Assembly (NCBI GenBank): GCA_041920505.1
Contig: JBHGXV010000045.1
Span: 1-64,000 of the forward strand
DNA length: 64,000 nt
DNA from: JBHGXV01 sp041920505
GTDB taxonomy: Bacteria; Bacillota; Bacilli; Brevibacillales; Brevibacillaceae
Reading direction: 5' to 3'
Shown here piece by piece: positions 34,837 through 43,163 of the stretch; the first letter of the stretch is position 1, and the number at the start of each line of letters is the position of its first letter. The position numbers were made by a program, and so were the translations under genes. A model generated the notes under the pieces. It had not been told where the DNA came from. It ran no database searches and worked only from the letters and a program-made list of their open reading frames with translations.

Positions 34837-35624
34837 CAGCCTTTCCCCCCTTTGCGGTAGCCGTGCGTGATGGTGGGGTCGTAAAGTTTGGAGCGGTGCG
34901 TGCTGTGATCCACCAGCGTCGGATCAAGCGCCCACCCGGCGAGAATCATCGCGTGGCTGCGGATGCCGTTGACGGCCATCTCCGCGTCCAGGTGCTCCAG
35001 TGTCGTGCGCACGATCTTTTCGTCCGGCCAGCTTGCCCGCTGCACCACCGCCACCGGCGTTTCCTTTTCCCACCCGGCGGCGTATAGTTCGTGGACCACC
35101 TTTTTGGTCAGGGTAGCGCTCAAATACAGCGCGATGGTGCAGCGATGGCGCGCCAGATCGCGCAGTTGTTCGCTCTCGGGCACCGGCGTGCGCCCTTCGG
35201 CTCTGGTCAAAATCAGCGTCTGGGTCAGCTCCGGCACGGTCAATTCCGCTTGCAGCGCGGCGGCCGCGGCGAATACGGAACTGACGCCGGGAACAATCGT
35301 AAACGGGACGTTGTGCCGCTTTAACAACACCATCTGCTCCAGGATCGCCCCGTAGACAGACGGGTCGCCGGTGTGCACGCGTGCCACGCTTTTGCCCTGC
35401 TGGACGCGCTCGGTCATCAACTCGACAATCTCTTCCAGCGGCAATTCCGAACTTTTGATCACCTCGGCGTCGGGACGGGAGCGGGCGATCAACTCGTCGC
35501 TCACCAGCGAGTCGGTGTAGAGCACCACGTCAGCCGCCGCGAGAATGCGCTGGCCCTTGACCGTGATCAGTTCGGGATCGCCGGGTCCGGCGCCGATGAT
35601 GTAAACCATGGGTGCAAGACTCAC
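34836..35624 (-). CDS. cbiF: Cobalt-precorrin-4 C11-methyltransferase
   Basis: 262 residues. SAM-dependent methylation at C11. Tetrapyrrole methylase motifs: YIIGAGPGDPELITVKG, LVSDELI, ARVHTGDPSVYGAI and FTIVPGVSSVFAAAAAL. I take GTG 35624 as start, since GGTGGTGAG lies 6 nt upstream and it overlaps the cbiL stop by four bases (GTGA), the pattern used throughout this operon. ATG 35609 is a possible alternative with no ribosome-binding site. Confidence 0.93.
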   Translation of the reverse strand: MSLAPMVYIIGAGPGDPELITVKGQRILAAADVVLYTDSLVSDELIARSRPDAEVIKSSELPLEEIVELMTERVQQGKSVARVHTGDPSVYGAILEQMVLLKRHNVPFTIVPGVSSVFAAAAALQAELTVPELTQTLILTRAEGRTPVPESEQLRDLARHRCTIALYLSATLTKKVVHELYAAGWEKETPVAVVQRASWPDEKIVRTTLEHLDAEMAVNGIRSHAMILAGWALDPTLVDHSTHRSKLYDPTITHGYRKGGKG

Positions 35625-36358
35625 GCTTTTCTCACCACCATCAGCGTCAGATATTCCAGTTCCTGTCCTTTGAGCGAACGCACGTCGCGCCAGACGGTTT
35701 CTTCCCGCGACGTCGCCTTGGTCACCACGGAAGCGGCATGAGAAAGCCCCAGTTCGTCCAACAGATCGATCATCATGTCGATTACCTTGGCCACTTTCAA
35801 AAAGACGACGGTGTCGTGGCGAACAAGCGCTTCGCGCATCGCGTCCCGGTCTTCGTTGGCCGGGACGATCGCCACCACTTCGTCGCCGTCGGCCAGCGGC
35901 AGGCCAAGCGTGGCAGCCGCCGCAAGGATGGACGAGACGCCCGGAATCGTGACGATCGGCACTTCCGGGTGCTGGGTCTGCATCTCGCGGGCCATATGGA
36001 TAAAGGTGCTGTACAGGTTGGGGTCGCCTTCGGTGACGAACGCCACATCTTTGCCCTGACGCAACTGTTGCCAGACCGTCTCCACCGTCTGGCGCCATTG
36101 TCTGCTCAGCACGGACGGGTCTTTGGTCATCGGAAAGACCAGGCCGAGCAGTTGTTTGTTGAATCCCCTGGTGTACTGTTCGACGATGCCCAGCGCGTAG
36201 CTGTGCCCGCCCATCCGTTTTTTCGGGTAGGCGATCACGTCGGCTTCCTTCATCACGCGAAACGCCTTGACCGTGATCAGTTCCGGATCGCCCGGGCCGA
36301 TGCCGAGGCCGTACAGCGTGCCGACCGCCGGGCTGGTAGTCTCTGTGGACGATGTCAT
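35621..36358 (-). CDS. cbiL: Cobalt-factor II / precorrin-2 C20-methyltransferase
   Basis: 245 residues from ATG at 36356-36358. SAM-dependent C20 methylation. Motifs: LYGLGIGPGDPELITVKAFR, DVIAYPKK, FVTEGDPNLYSTF and VTIPGVSSILAAAATL. With CbiX, CbiG and CbiD alongside, the substrate is expected to be the cobalt form. ATGA overlap with the cobL stop. Confidence 0.93.
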   Translation of the reverse strand: MTSSTETTSPAVGTLYGLGIGPGDPELITVKAFRVMKEADVIAYPKKRMGGHSYALGIVEQYTRGFNKQLLGLVFPMTKDPSVLSRQWRQTVETVWQQLRQGKDVAFVTEGDPNLYSTFIHMAREMQTQHPEVPIVTIPGVSSILAAAATLGLPLADGDEVVAIVPANEDRDAMREALVRHDTVVFLKVAKVIDMMIDLLDELGLSHAASVVTKATSREETVWRDVRSLKGQELEYLTLMVVRKA

Positions 36359-37614
36359 GGGATGAGTTCCTCCTCTTGTGACAGGTGGGGTTGTTTTTTC
36401 GCAGTCACGATGTAGACCGGATTGAGCGCCTCCAGCCGCGTCAGGTTTAAAATCGGCTTGCTGCGCGACACCTGCACGAGCGTCACCGATACCGCAAGAC
36501 CATTGGCGCGGCACGCCTGCATCGCGTCGTGCAAGGTTTCGATCGTGGCGGCGTTGAGCACGATTCGTCCGCCGTCGCGAAGCCTGCGGGCGCACAGGGC
36601 GATCAATTCGGCAAGTTCGCCGCCGCTTCCGCCAATGAACACCGCGTCCGGATCGGGAAACGCGTCCAGTCCTTCCGGTGCCCTGGCGTGGACAATGGTA
36701 ATGTCGGCGCGGAAGTGGCGCGCGTTGGCGATGGCGTTTTCCACGTCGGGCGCGTTCTTTTCCACCGCGTACACCTGGCCCAGCCGGGCGATCCGCGCCG
36801 CTTCGATCGCGACGGAACCGGTGGCGGTGCCAATGTCCCAGACAATGCTGTCGGCGCGCAGGTTCATCTCCGCGAGGCTTACGACGCGCACCTCGCGTTT
36901 GGTGATCAGCCCTTTGTCCGGTTTGCGCTGCAAAAAGGCGTCGTCTGGTATGCCGAGCGGCCAGTGAGGCGGCTTCACGCCCGGTTTGCGCCTGAGGATG
37001 AGCACACTGAGCGGGTCGCACTCCGCCTCGGCCAACTCCGATAAGCTAAACCAGCGGCACCGTTCCTCCGCGCTGCCCAGCCGCTCGGCGACGAACGCCT
37101 CGTACTCGTCGACGCCGTAGGACAGCAAGTAACGCGCGACCGCCGCCGGGGTATGGACGTTGTCGGTCAACAGCGCCACCTTTGCCTTGCCGTCGATGCG
37201 CTGCACCAGTCCTTGCATCGGCCGGCCGTGCACGCTGTCCACATAGGCGTCGTGCGCGTTTTCCTTCATCCGCGCGAACGCAAGCTGCACACTGCTGAAA
37301 TGCGGGATGATGGACACCAGCGACTTGTCCAGTTTGCGCGTCAAGAGGCTGCCGATGCCGTAAAACAACGGGTCCCCGGAGGCGAGCACCACGACGCGCC
37401 GCTTGTCTTGGATCGCCTGCTCGATCTGTTCGATGACCGATTTCAAGCCCGATGTGATGATTACTTTTTCCGCTCGACTATCAGGAAAAAACGCCAGGTG
37501 GCGCTCGCCGCCGACCAGCACGTCCGCTTCCCGAATCGTCAAAAGGGCCTGGGGAAACAAGCCGTCCGCTCCGTCATCCCCGATCCCGATGATTGTCACT
37601 GGCGTTGCCATCAT
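36355..37614 (-). CDS. cobL: Bifunctional precorrin-6B C5,15-methyltransferase/decarboxylase (CbiE-CbiT fusion)
   Basis: 419 residues from ATG 37614, GGGAGGG upstream. Residues 1-200 are a CbiE-type tetrapyrrole methylase (TIIGIGDDGADGL, LASGDPLFYGIGSLL). From about 215 a Rossmann methyltransferase of the CbiT type follows (DKGLITKREVR, VWDIGTATGSVAIEAAR, VYAVEKN, VFIGGSGGEL), which also decarboxylates the C12 acetate. In many anaerobic-pathway bacilli these are separate genes; here they are fused. The start lies 41 nt inside cbiD. Confidence 0.94.
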   Translation of the reverse strand: MMATPVTIIGIGDDGADGLFPQALLTIREADVLVGGERHLAFFPDSRAEKVIITSGLKSVIEQIEQAIQDKRRVVVLASGDPLFYGIGSLLTRKLDKSLVSIIPHFSSVQLAFARMKENAHDAYVDSVHGRPMQGLVQRIDGKAKVALLTDNVHTPAAVARYLLSYGVDEYEAFVAERLGSAEERCRWFSLSELAEAECDPLSVLILRRKPGVKPPHWPLGIPDDAFLQRKPDKGLITKREVRVVSLAEMNLRADSIVWDIGTATGSVAIEAARIARLGQVYAVEKNAPDVENAIANARHFRADITIVHARAPEGLDAFPDPDAVFIGGSGGELAELIALCARRLRDGGRIVLNAATIETLHDAMQACRANGLAVSVTLVQVSRSKPILNLTRLEALNPVYIVTAKKQPHLSQEEELIP

Positions 37615-38716
37615 ACGTTGCCCTCCCTAACATCTCCCCCTGCAAGGTGGTGAGAATCGTCTCAATTGCCAGTCCGCCACCGATGTGGTCAAAGACAGCC
37701 TTGCTGCAACCGGCGGCCAACAAGTCAAAAAACCGGGTGTGGCCCGCCTCCAGCATCAACTCACCCACCTGCGCGGCGGTGTTGGCTTCGCGGACACGCG
37801 CCTGCAAGTCGGCGTCGGCTCCGGCATCGGCCGCCAGTGCCGCCAAAAAGGGAAAATCGACCGGCGCGCTTTTGGAGTGAACCATCATCACGCCCTGCGC
37901 CACCTTGGACAGCTTGCCCATCATGCCGACGATGGCGACGCGGCGAAATCCCAGGTTCTTTGCGTGTCGGCAGGCGAACCCGACGAACTCGCCCATCTGG
38001 ATGAACGCTTCCTCCGGCCAGTCGGCGAACACTTCCTGCGCCTTCTTTTCGCTGCGGCCGCCGGTCGTCATCGCCACCGCGTCCAATCCCGCCTCTTTGG
38101 CCACCTTCAGCGCCAGCACGATCGACGCCTTCCACGCCGCAAGCGAGTACGGAAGCACGGTGCCGCGCGTGCCCAGAATGGAGATGCCGCCGATGATGCC
38201 AAGCCGGGGGTTCAGTGTCTTTTTGGCGATCTCTTCGCCGTCGGGCACAGAGATGATCACCTCGACGCCGCGTCCTGTCTGTGCGTAGGCGTCAAGCACT
38301 TCGGCGACCACGTTTGAAAGCATGCTGCGAGGCACCGGGTTGATCGCCGCTTCGCCGACGGGCACGGGCAGGCCCGGCTTGGTCACCCGGCCGACTCCCT
38401 TGCCGCCGTCCAGCCGAAGTCCCGGCTCTGTCCGCCAGCGGACGCGGGAGAGGATCAACGCGCCGTGGGTCGCGTCCGGGTCGTCGCCGCCGTCCTTGAT
38501 CACGCCCGATTCCACCCAATCCTCGCCCCGATTTTGCTGGACAATGGAAAAGGTGACGCGCTCGCCGTTGGGAATGACGATCTCAACCGATGTGACCGGC
38601 TCGCCGGTGATCAAAGACAAGAGCGACGCCTTGGTCGCGGCGGTCGCGCACGAACCGGTCGTATAGCCGTGCCGAAGCGGTTTTTCCCCCGTCTCCGCCA
38701 GCTTTTGCTCGCCCAT
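37574..38716 (-). CDS. cbiD: Cobalt-precorrin-5B C1-methyltransferase
   Basis: 380 residues. Methylates C1 in the anaerobic pathway. The signature LRHGYTTGSCATAATKA is at the N-terminus, followed by INPVPRSML and RLGIIGGISILGTRGTVLPYS. VAMTTGGRSEK and VGMMGKLSKVAQGVMMVHSK complete the pattern. Normal length. Start lies 3 nt after the cbiC stop. Confidence 0.95.
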   Translation of the reverse strand: MGEQKLAETGEKPLRHGYTTGSCATAATKASLLSLITGEPVTSVEIVIPNGERVTFSIVQQNRGEDWVESGVIKDGGDDPDATHGALILSRVRWRTEPGLRLDGGKGVGRVTKPGLPVPVGEAAINPVPRSMLSNVVAEVLDAYAQTGRGVEVIISVPDGEEIAKKTLNPRLGIIGGISILGTRGTVLPYSLAAWKASIVLALKVAKEAGLDAVAMTTGGRSEKKAQEVFADWPEEAFIQMGEFVGFACRHAKNLGFRRVAIVGMMGKLSKVAQGVMMVHSKSAPVDFPFLAALAADAGADADLQARVREANTAAQVGELMLEAGHTRFFDLLAAGCSKAVFDHIGGGLAIETILTTLQGEMLGRATYDGNASDNHRDRG

Positions 38717-38719
38717 CCG

Positions 38720-39376
38720 TTACTGGTCCCGCCTTTGGGCCAAAATGGACAAGGCGTTGACGGCGGCCACGGCCACCGGACTTCCGCCTTTGCGGTCCAG
38801 ATTGGTGATGTACGGAATGTCCAGCTTGGCCAACTCTTCCTTCGACTCCGCCGCCGAGACGAAGCCGACCGGCACGCCGATCACCAAATCGGGCTTCGCC
38901 GCGCCTTCCTTGATCAGCCGGATCAGCTCCAGAAGCGCGGTCGGGGCGTTGCCGATCGCGTAGATGCCGCCCTCATTCTCGCGGACCGCTTTGCGCATGG
39001 CGATGATCGCGCGGGTGGTGTTTTCCCGTTTGGCCTGTTCGATCACATCCGGATCGGAGATGTAGACGCGCACGTCGCCGCCGTACAACTGAATCCGCGG
39101 CTTGCTGATCCCGGCCTGCACCATCTGCACGTCAGCGATGATCGTCTTGCCCGCGCGAATCGCCGCGATCCCGGATTCGACCGCGTCCGGATGAAACCTG
39201 ATGCTCCGTCCCAGTTCAAAGTCGGCAGTGGCGTGGATGATCCGTTGCACGATCGGAAACTGCTGCGGCGTAAACGGGTGCGGTCCCAACTCCTCAGTGA
39301 TGATCTCGAAACTTTTGTCTTCAATCTCTTGCGGCTGAACCGTCAACGGCTGAAATTCAGTGTGAAACGCAGACAT
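38720..39376 (-). CDS. cbiC: Cobalt-precorrin-8 methylmutase
   Basis: 218 residues from ATG at 39374-39376, behind AGGAGGGGT. Moves the C11 methyl to C12, giving cobyrinate. The catalytic histidine is in VQRIIHATADFE. IIADVQMVQAGI, IGNAPTALLEL, GVPVGFVSAAESKEEL and TNLDRKGGSPVAVAAVNAL are family signatures. Its start overlaps the cbiJ stop by one base (TGATG-type junction). Confidence 0.95.
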   Translation of the reverse strand: MSAFHTEFQPLTVQPQEIEDKSFEIITEELGPHPFTPQQFPIVQRIIHATADFELGRSIRFHPDAVESGIAAIRAGKTIIADVQMVQAGISKPRIQLYGGDVRVYISDPDVIEQAKRENTTRAIIAMRKAVRENEGGIYAIGNAPTALLELIRLIKEGAAKPDLVIGVPVGFVSAAESKEELAKLDIPYITNLDRKGGSPVAVAAVNALSILAQRRDQ

Positions 39377-40173
39377 CACATACCCCTCCTTGTAGGAATG
39401 TTTCGACGGATTTCGAGCGTGTCCAGGGCAACGAGGACGTCGCTGGGCTCAGCATACGCGTTCCCGTACGCCAGCTTCGGCCTGTCGATGACGATCACCT
39501 CGATGCCCATCGCCAAGGCCGCTTCCAGTTTCTCGTCCACCGCGCCCGCCTCGCCGCTCTCCTTGGTGATCATCAGCGTGACGCCGTAGTGCCGGTAGAT
39601 GGCCGCGTTCAACTCGGCGGAAAACGGTCCCTGCATGGCGACGATGTTTTTTTGCTCAATGCCCAGTTCGCGGCACTTTTCCATGTTGTCGGCGCGCGGC
39701 AGCATCCGCGCCACCAGGGTGATCGCCGGATCGCCGACAAGCTCTTTGGCAAAAAGATGCAGAGTCTTGCTGCCGGTCGTGAGCATCACCACCCCTTTGC
39801 GCCGCTTCGCTTCCAGAGCGGCGGCCTCGTAGTCAGGCACGACGGTGATCAACGGGTGGTCGGCGTATGTGCCCGTCTTGCGTTCAAAGCGCAGGTACGG
39901 CACATCCAGAGCCTTGGCGCAGGCCATCGCATTCTTCGACGCCTCTTCGGCGAACGGATGGGTGGCGTCTACGATCACCGTTGCCCCAAGCGAGCGGGCA
40001 AACGCAATCATGTCTGGAAGCGGCAAACGGCCCACTTGCACGGCAATCCCCTCGTCCTGCAACCGTTTTGCCGCCGACTCAGTGACGACGGTTGCCATCA
40101 GCGGATAGCCCGCCTGCTGGATCTGGAGCGCCAGTTCGCGCGCGTCGCTCGTTCCGGCGAGAAACAGGATCAT
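39376..40173 (-). CDS. cbiJ: Cobalt-precorrin-6A reductase
   Basis: 265 residues from ATG 40173, behind GGGAGGTG. NAD(P)H-dependent reduction of the macrocycle. N-terminal LFLAGTSDARELALQIQQAG, then VIVDATHPFAEEASKNA; C-terminal VVMLTTGSKTLHLF, ARMLPR, GPFSAELNAAIYRHYGVTLMITKESGEAGAVDEK. I cite only the key parts of the last block: MITKESG and DEKLEAA. ATGA-type 4-nt overlap with the cbiX stop. Confidence 0.93.
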   Translation of the reverse strand: MILFLAGTSDARELALQIQQAGYPLMATVVTESAAKRLQDEGIAVQVGRLPLPDMIAFARSLGATVIVDATHPFAEEASKNAMACAKALDVPYLRFERKTGTYADHPLITVVPDYEAAALEAKRRKGVVMLTTGSKTLHLFAKELVGDPAITLVARMLPRADNMEKCRELGIEQKNIVAMQGPFSAELNAAIYRHYGVTLMITKESGEAGAVDEKLEAALAMGIEVIVIDRPKLAYGNAYAEPSDVLVALDTLEIRRNIPTRRGM

Positions 40174-41096
40174 GCCGACACCTCCCTGTCCGGATGGCCG
40201 CAGGAGTGGGTATGGCTGCGGACATGTTCGTGCGCGTGACTGTGCCCGTGGGCATGATGATGATCATGGTGGTGATGGTGGTCGGACATAGCCTTGAGCC
40301 GGTACTGGCACAGGTCGCAGTTGACCGCCGCCCGGTTCTCCCACGCTTCCCGCACGCGGTCAACGACGATCTCGGCGAGCAACGGATGAAATCCCAGGTA
40401 GTCGGCCACGGTGACGGAGACGTCCGGATGGCGCTTGCGGAATGCGGCGATTTCGTCCTGCATCCGCTGGATCAGCACCCCGGTAAACAGCAGGTACGGC
40501 AACACGTATATGTGCTTGATCCCGCCGCGCACGCACCGCTTTAACCCTTCGGCCAGATCGGGCCGCGTGACGCCCATAAACGCTGTCTCCACCTCGGCTG
40601 CCCCGGTCTGTTCCCAGATCAGCCGGGCCAGTTTGTACAAATCGCTGTTGGCGTCCGGATCGCTGCTTCCGCGTCCCACCAACAGGACGGCAGATTGTTC
40701 CGGCTGGATTGCGCCGCTTGCCGACGACGCCTCGGCCAGCCGCTCCGCAAGCAAGCTGATCACTCGCGGGTCGAGGCCAATCGGGCGGCCGTAGGTGAAT
40801 GTCACGCCCGGATACCGCGCCCTGGCTTCGTCCAGTTCGTGCGGAATGTGCAGTTTGGCGTGCCCGGCGGAAAACAGCATCAAGGGCACGACGGCGATCG
40901 ACGTCGCGCCGCGCTTGACGCAGCGCTCGATGCCCTCGGCAATCGTCGGGCCGGTCAGTTCGAGAAAGCAGGTCTCAAACAGGGTGAGCGACGTTTGCTT
41001 TCGCACCTGTGCTTCCACGTCACGGGTAAACGTGAACAACTGTTCGTTTCCTTCCGGTTCGCGGCTGCCGTGTCCAATAAACAGAATGGCTTGCAT
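40170..41096 (-). CDS. cbiX: Sirohydrochlorin cobaltochelatase with His-rich C-terminal tail
   Basis: 308 residues from ATG at 41094-41096, GGAGAG upstream. The long, two-domain CbiX inserts Co2+ into sirohydrochlorin. Domain 1 starts ILFIGHGSREPEGN with the metal-binding His; a second His is in SAGHAKLHIPHELDEAR. Domain 2 repeats the pattern (LLVGRGSSDPDANSD). The last 35 residues contain about 16 histidines (HHHHHDHH, HAHGHSHAHEH), probably a metal-storage or delivery tail. This gene sets the pathway as early-cobalt (anaerobic type). Confidence 0.95.
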   Translation of the reverse strand: MQAILFIGHGSREPEGNEQLFTFTRDVEAQVRKQTSLTLFETCFLELTGPTIAEGIERCVKRGATSIAVVPLMLFSAGHAKLHIPHELDEARARYPGVTFTYGRPIGLDPRVISLLAERLAEASSASGAIQPEQSAVLLVGRGSSDPDANSDLYKLARLIWEQTGAAEVETAFMGVTRPDLAEGLKRCVRGGIKHIYVLPYLLFTGVLIQRMQDEIAAFRKRHPDVSVTVADYLGFHPLLAEIVVDRVREAWENRAAVNCDLCQYRLKAMSDHHHHHDHHHAHGHSHAHEHVRSHTHSCGHPDREVSA

Positions 41097-41107
41097 CGTA
41101 TCTCTCC

Positions 41108-42748
41108 TCACTCGCCGCAGACGGCTTCGACTACCGGTGCGACGGGATGTTCTTCATAGCGGAATCCGGCGACCGTACCGGTCCGGCGGAAAAACTTGTG
41201 GAACCGCTCGTCGGGGTGTCCGTTTTGCTTGTACTCCTCAACGATGCGCTCCACCAGCGAAATGATCTCATTGGCCGGCACCCCTTCGGCCACCCGTTGG
41301 CCGGGATGGGCGTTGCGTCCGATTCGCTTGCCGCCCAGAAACAGGTCAAACGCCCCGCGCCGGTAGACGAGACCGATGTCTTCCAGCACCGCGCCGTAGC
41401 ACGCCATCCCGCAACCGTTAAAGCCGATTTTCAGCTCTTTCGGCACACAGAGCCCGTCCAGCCGCCGGCTCAACTCTTCGGCAATCGGAATCGACTCTTC
41501 TTTTTCCAGGTCGCAAAAGTCGCACGCTTTCACCTGCGCCACCCGTCCGAGGGGCAAAAGATCCAATCCGGCCTGCTTCAGCGCCGCCGCCACCTCGTCA
41601 GGGACGACATTCGGCAGGCGCAGGATGATTTGATGCTCCGGCGTGTACAGAAGCTCACCGCCGTTTTCGCTCCACTCGGCGAGAAGGCGCATCTGCTGCG
41701 GGGAAAAGCGCTTGTTCGCCACGCCCGGCGACACCCCCACTTCCAGCCAGTCAACCCGGTCGCTCGATAAACTGACTGCCTCGTTCGACGCTTCGCCGGT
41801 TCCTGAGATCGCGTCTTTGGCCACGCAGCGCAGCGCCTCCATCGCCAAGGCGAAGGCATCGGACGCCGTCTCCTCGGCCAAAGCGGCCGCAATCGGAACA
41901 TGTGCCGGGACGCTGTGCAGCGCCCACGGTTCCGCCTCGGCGCGCAATCGCTCGTGCGGCTTGAGCGGCTGTTCGTCCCGGCTGAGCGTGTACTTCCGCT
42001 GGTAACCGCGCGGCGTGATCATTTTCCCGTCGTGGACAAACGTCGCCGAGTTGCCGATGATCACCGTGGTGAGCATGCCGATCTCGTGTTCCAGCATGTC
42101 GGCCAGGTTCGTCACCACCACACTCTGCCGGTCGCGGTAGGCACTTTTCACCAGCCCGACCGGCGTCTCTGGCGAGCGGTACTTGAGCAGGATTCGCTGC
42201 GTCTCGACGATTTGCCGGGTGCGCCGGCCGCTTCGCGGGTTGTACAGGGCGATGACGAAATCGGCCGCCGCCGCTGCCTCCACCCGTCTGGCGATCGTCT
42301 CCCAAGGAGTCAGGTGGTCGCTTAAACTGATCGTGCAGGCGTCGTGCATTACCGGGGCGCCAAGCAGGGAGGCGCACGACTGAATGGCGGAGATGCCGGG
42401 GATCACTTCCACGCCAATCCCGGTCTCCTCGCGCCAGCCTTTCTCCGCGAGCACTTCATACACCAATCCGGCCATCCCGTACACCCCGGCGTCCCCGCTG
42501 GAGATGACGGCCACCACCTTGCCCAGTTCCGCCTGCCGAACCGCTTCCCTAGCGCGGCTCACTTCCTCGGTCATCCCGGTCTGCACCACGTCCTGATCCG
42601 CCAACAGTTCGCGGATCAAATCGACGTACGTGTTGTAGCCAATGATCACATCCGCTTCCTGGATGGCCTTACGGGCACGCCTGGTGATGTGATCCGCGTG
42701 TCCGGGGCCGAAACCGATCAGCAGCAGCTTCCCTCTTTGTGCATTCAT
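41108..42748 (-). CDS. cbiH: Cobalt-factor III C17-methyltransferase fused to a 4Fe-4S domain (CbiH60 type)
   Basis: 546 residues. The N-terminal half is CbiH/CobJ (LLIGFGPGHADHITRRA, VVAVISSGDAGVYGMAG, VIPGISAIQSCASLLGAPVMHD, VIALYNPRSGRR), the SAM-dependent ring-contraction enzyme. The C-terminal half is a sulfite/nitrite-reductase-like repeat with four cysteines, Cys409-x-x-Cys412 and Cys446-x3-Cys450 (CDFCDLE, GFNGCGMACYG), expected to hold a [4Fe-4S] cluster. This is the arrangement known from Bacillus megaterium CbiH60. It is the first gene of the operon, directly downstream of the cobalamin riboswitch and its terminator. Confidence 0.94.
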   Translation of the reverse strand: MNAQRGKLLLIGFGPGHADHITRRARKAIQEADVIIGYNTYVDLIRELLADQDVVQTGMTEEVSRAREAVRQAELGKVVAVISSGDAGVYGMAGLVYEVLAEKGWREETGIGVEVIPGISAIQSCASLLGAPVMHDACTISLSDHLTPWETIARRVEAAAAADFVIALYNPRSGRRTRQIVETQRILLKYRSPETPVGLVKSAYRDRQSVVVTNLADMLEHEIGMLTTVIIGNSATFVHDGKMITPRGYQRKYTLSRDEQPLKPHERLRAEAEPWALHSVPAHVPIAAALAEETASDAFALAMEALRCVAKDAISGTGEASNEAVSLSSDRVDWLEVGVSPGVANKRFSPQQMRLLAEWSENGGELLYTPEHQIILRLPNVVPDEVAAALKQAGLDLLPLGRVAQVKACDFCDLEKEESIPIAEELSRRLDGLCVPKELKIGFNGCGMACYGAVLEDIGLVYRRGAFDLFLGGKRIGRNAHPGQRVAEGVPANEIISLVERIVEEYKQNGHPDERFHKFFRRTGTVAGFRYEEHPVAPVVEAVCGE

Positions 42749-42780
42749 CCCGATTCCCCTCCTCCAGTATGTGACCGACG

Positions 42781-42819
42781 AAAAAACGCTTCTTTCCGTT
42801 TGCCACGAAAAGAAGCGTT
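42781..42819 (-). terminator. Riboswitch-controlled terminator before cbiH
   Basis: Minus strand AACGCTTCTTTTCG pairs across a short loop with CGGAAAGAAGCGTT and is followed by TTTTTTC. It lies between the cobalamin aptamer and the cbiH start, so it serves as the expression platform. Confidence 0.85.
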
Positions 42820-42921
42820 GGTTATGAATGGAAATCGTTCCATGCTTGTCTTCGCGCGGTGATCCCTGGCCGAAGACACGCCTTCATAACACCTCCCCAT
42901 CTTCCGTAGGTCAAACGGTGC

Positions 42922-43115
42922 TGCTAGAACAAGGCAGGTATCCTGGCTCATGGATCGTCGCCGTCTGCTCCCGGCCTTCCCGGACATCTCGTCCAGTGGC
43001 GCAAGGATGGCTCCCCATTCACAGTGGCGGGACCGCGCCGGATTTGCACCGGCTTCCCTGTACGAACCGGCTTGTGCGAACAACCGGTTCCCCTGTTCCC
43101 ATTCGTTATCCGGTT
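42922..43115 (-). promoter_or_regulatory. Cobalamin riboswitch controlling the cbi/cob operon
   Basis: Minus strand carries the B12 box GAGCCAGGATACCTGCC (42933-42949) and, 5' of it, the conserved core GGAAGCCGGTGCAAATCCGG, then GGTCCCGCCACTGTGA. Helix pairs such as ACCGGTTG/CAAGCCGGT flank it. Binding of adenosylcobalamin would favour the downstream terminator and shut off 18 genes. Confidence 0.95.
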
Positions 43116-43163
43116 TGTTCCATCATACTGGAAGCGCCGATGACTTGTCTACCTTTTTTGCAT

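Noticed and set aside
35621..37021. Extended minus-strand frame upstream of the cbiL start
   Set aside because: The extension lies within cobL in another frame. CbiL signature begins only after ATG 36358, which overlaps the cobL stop in the operon's usual way.
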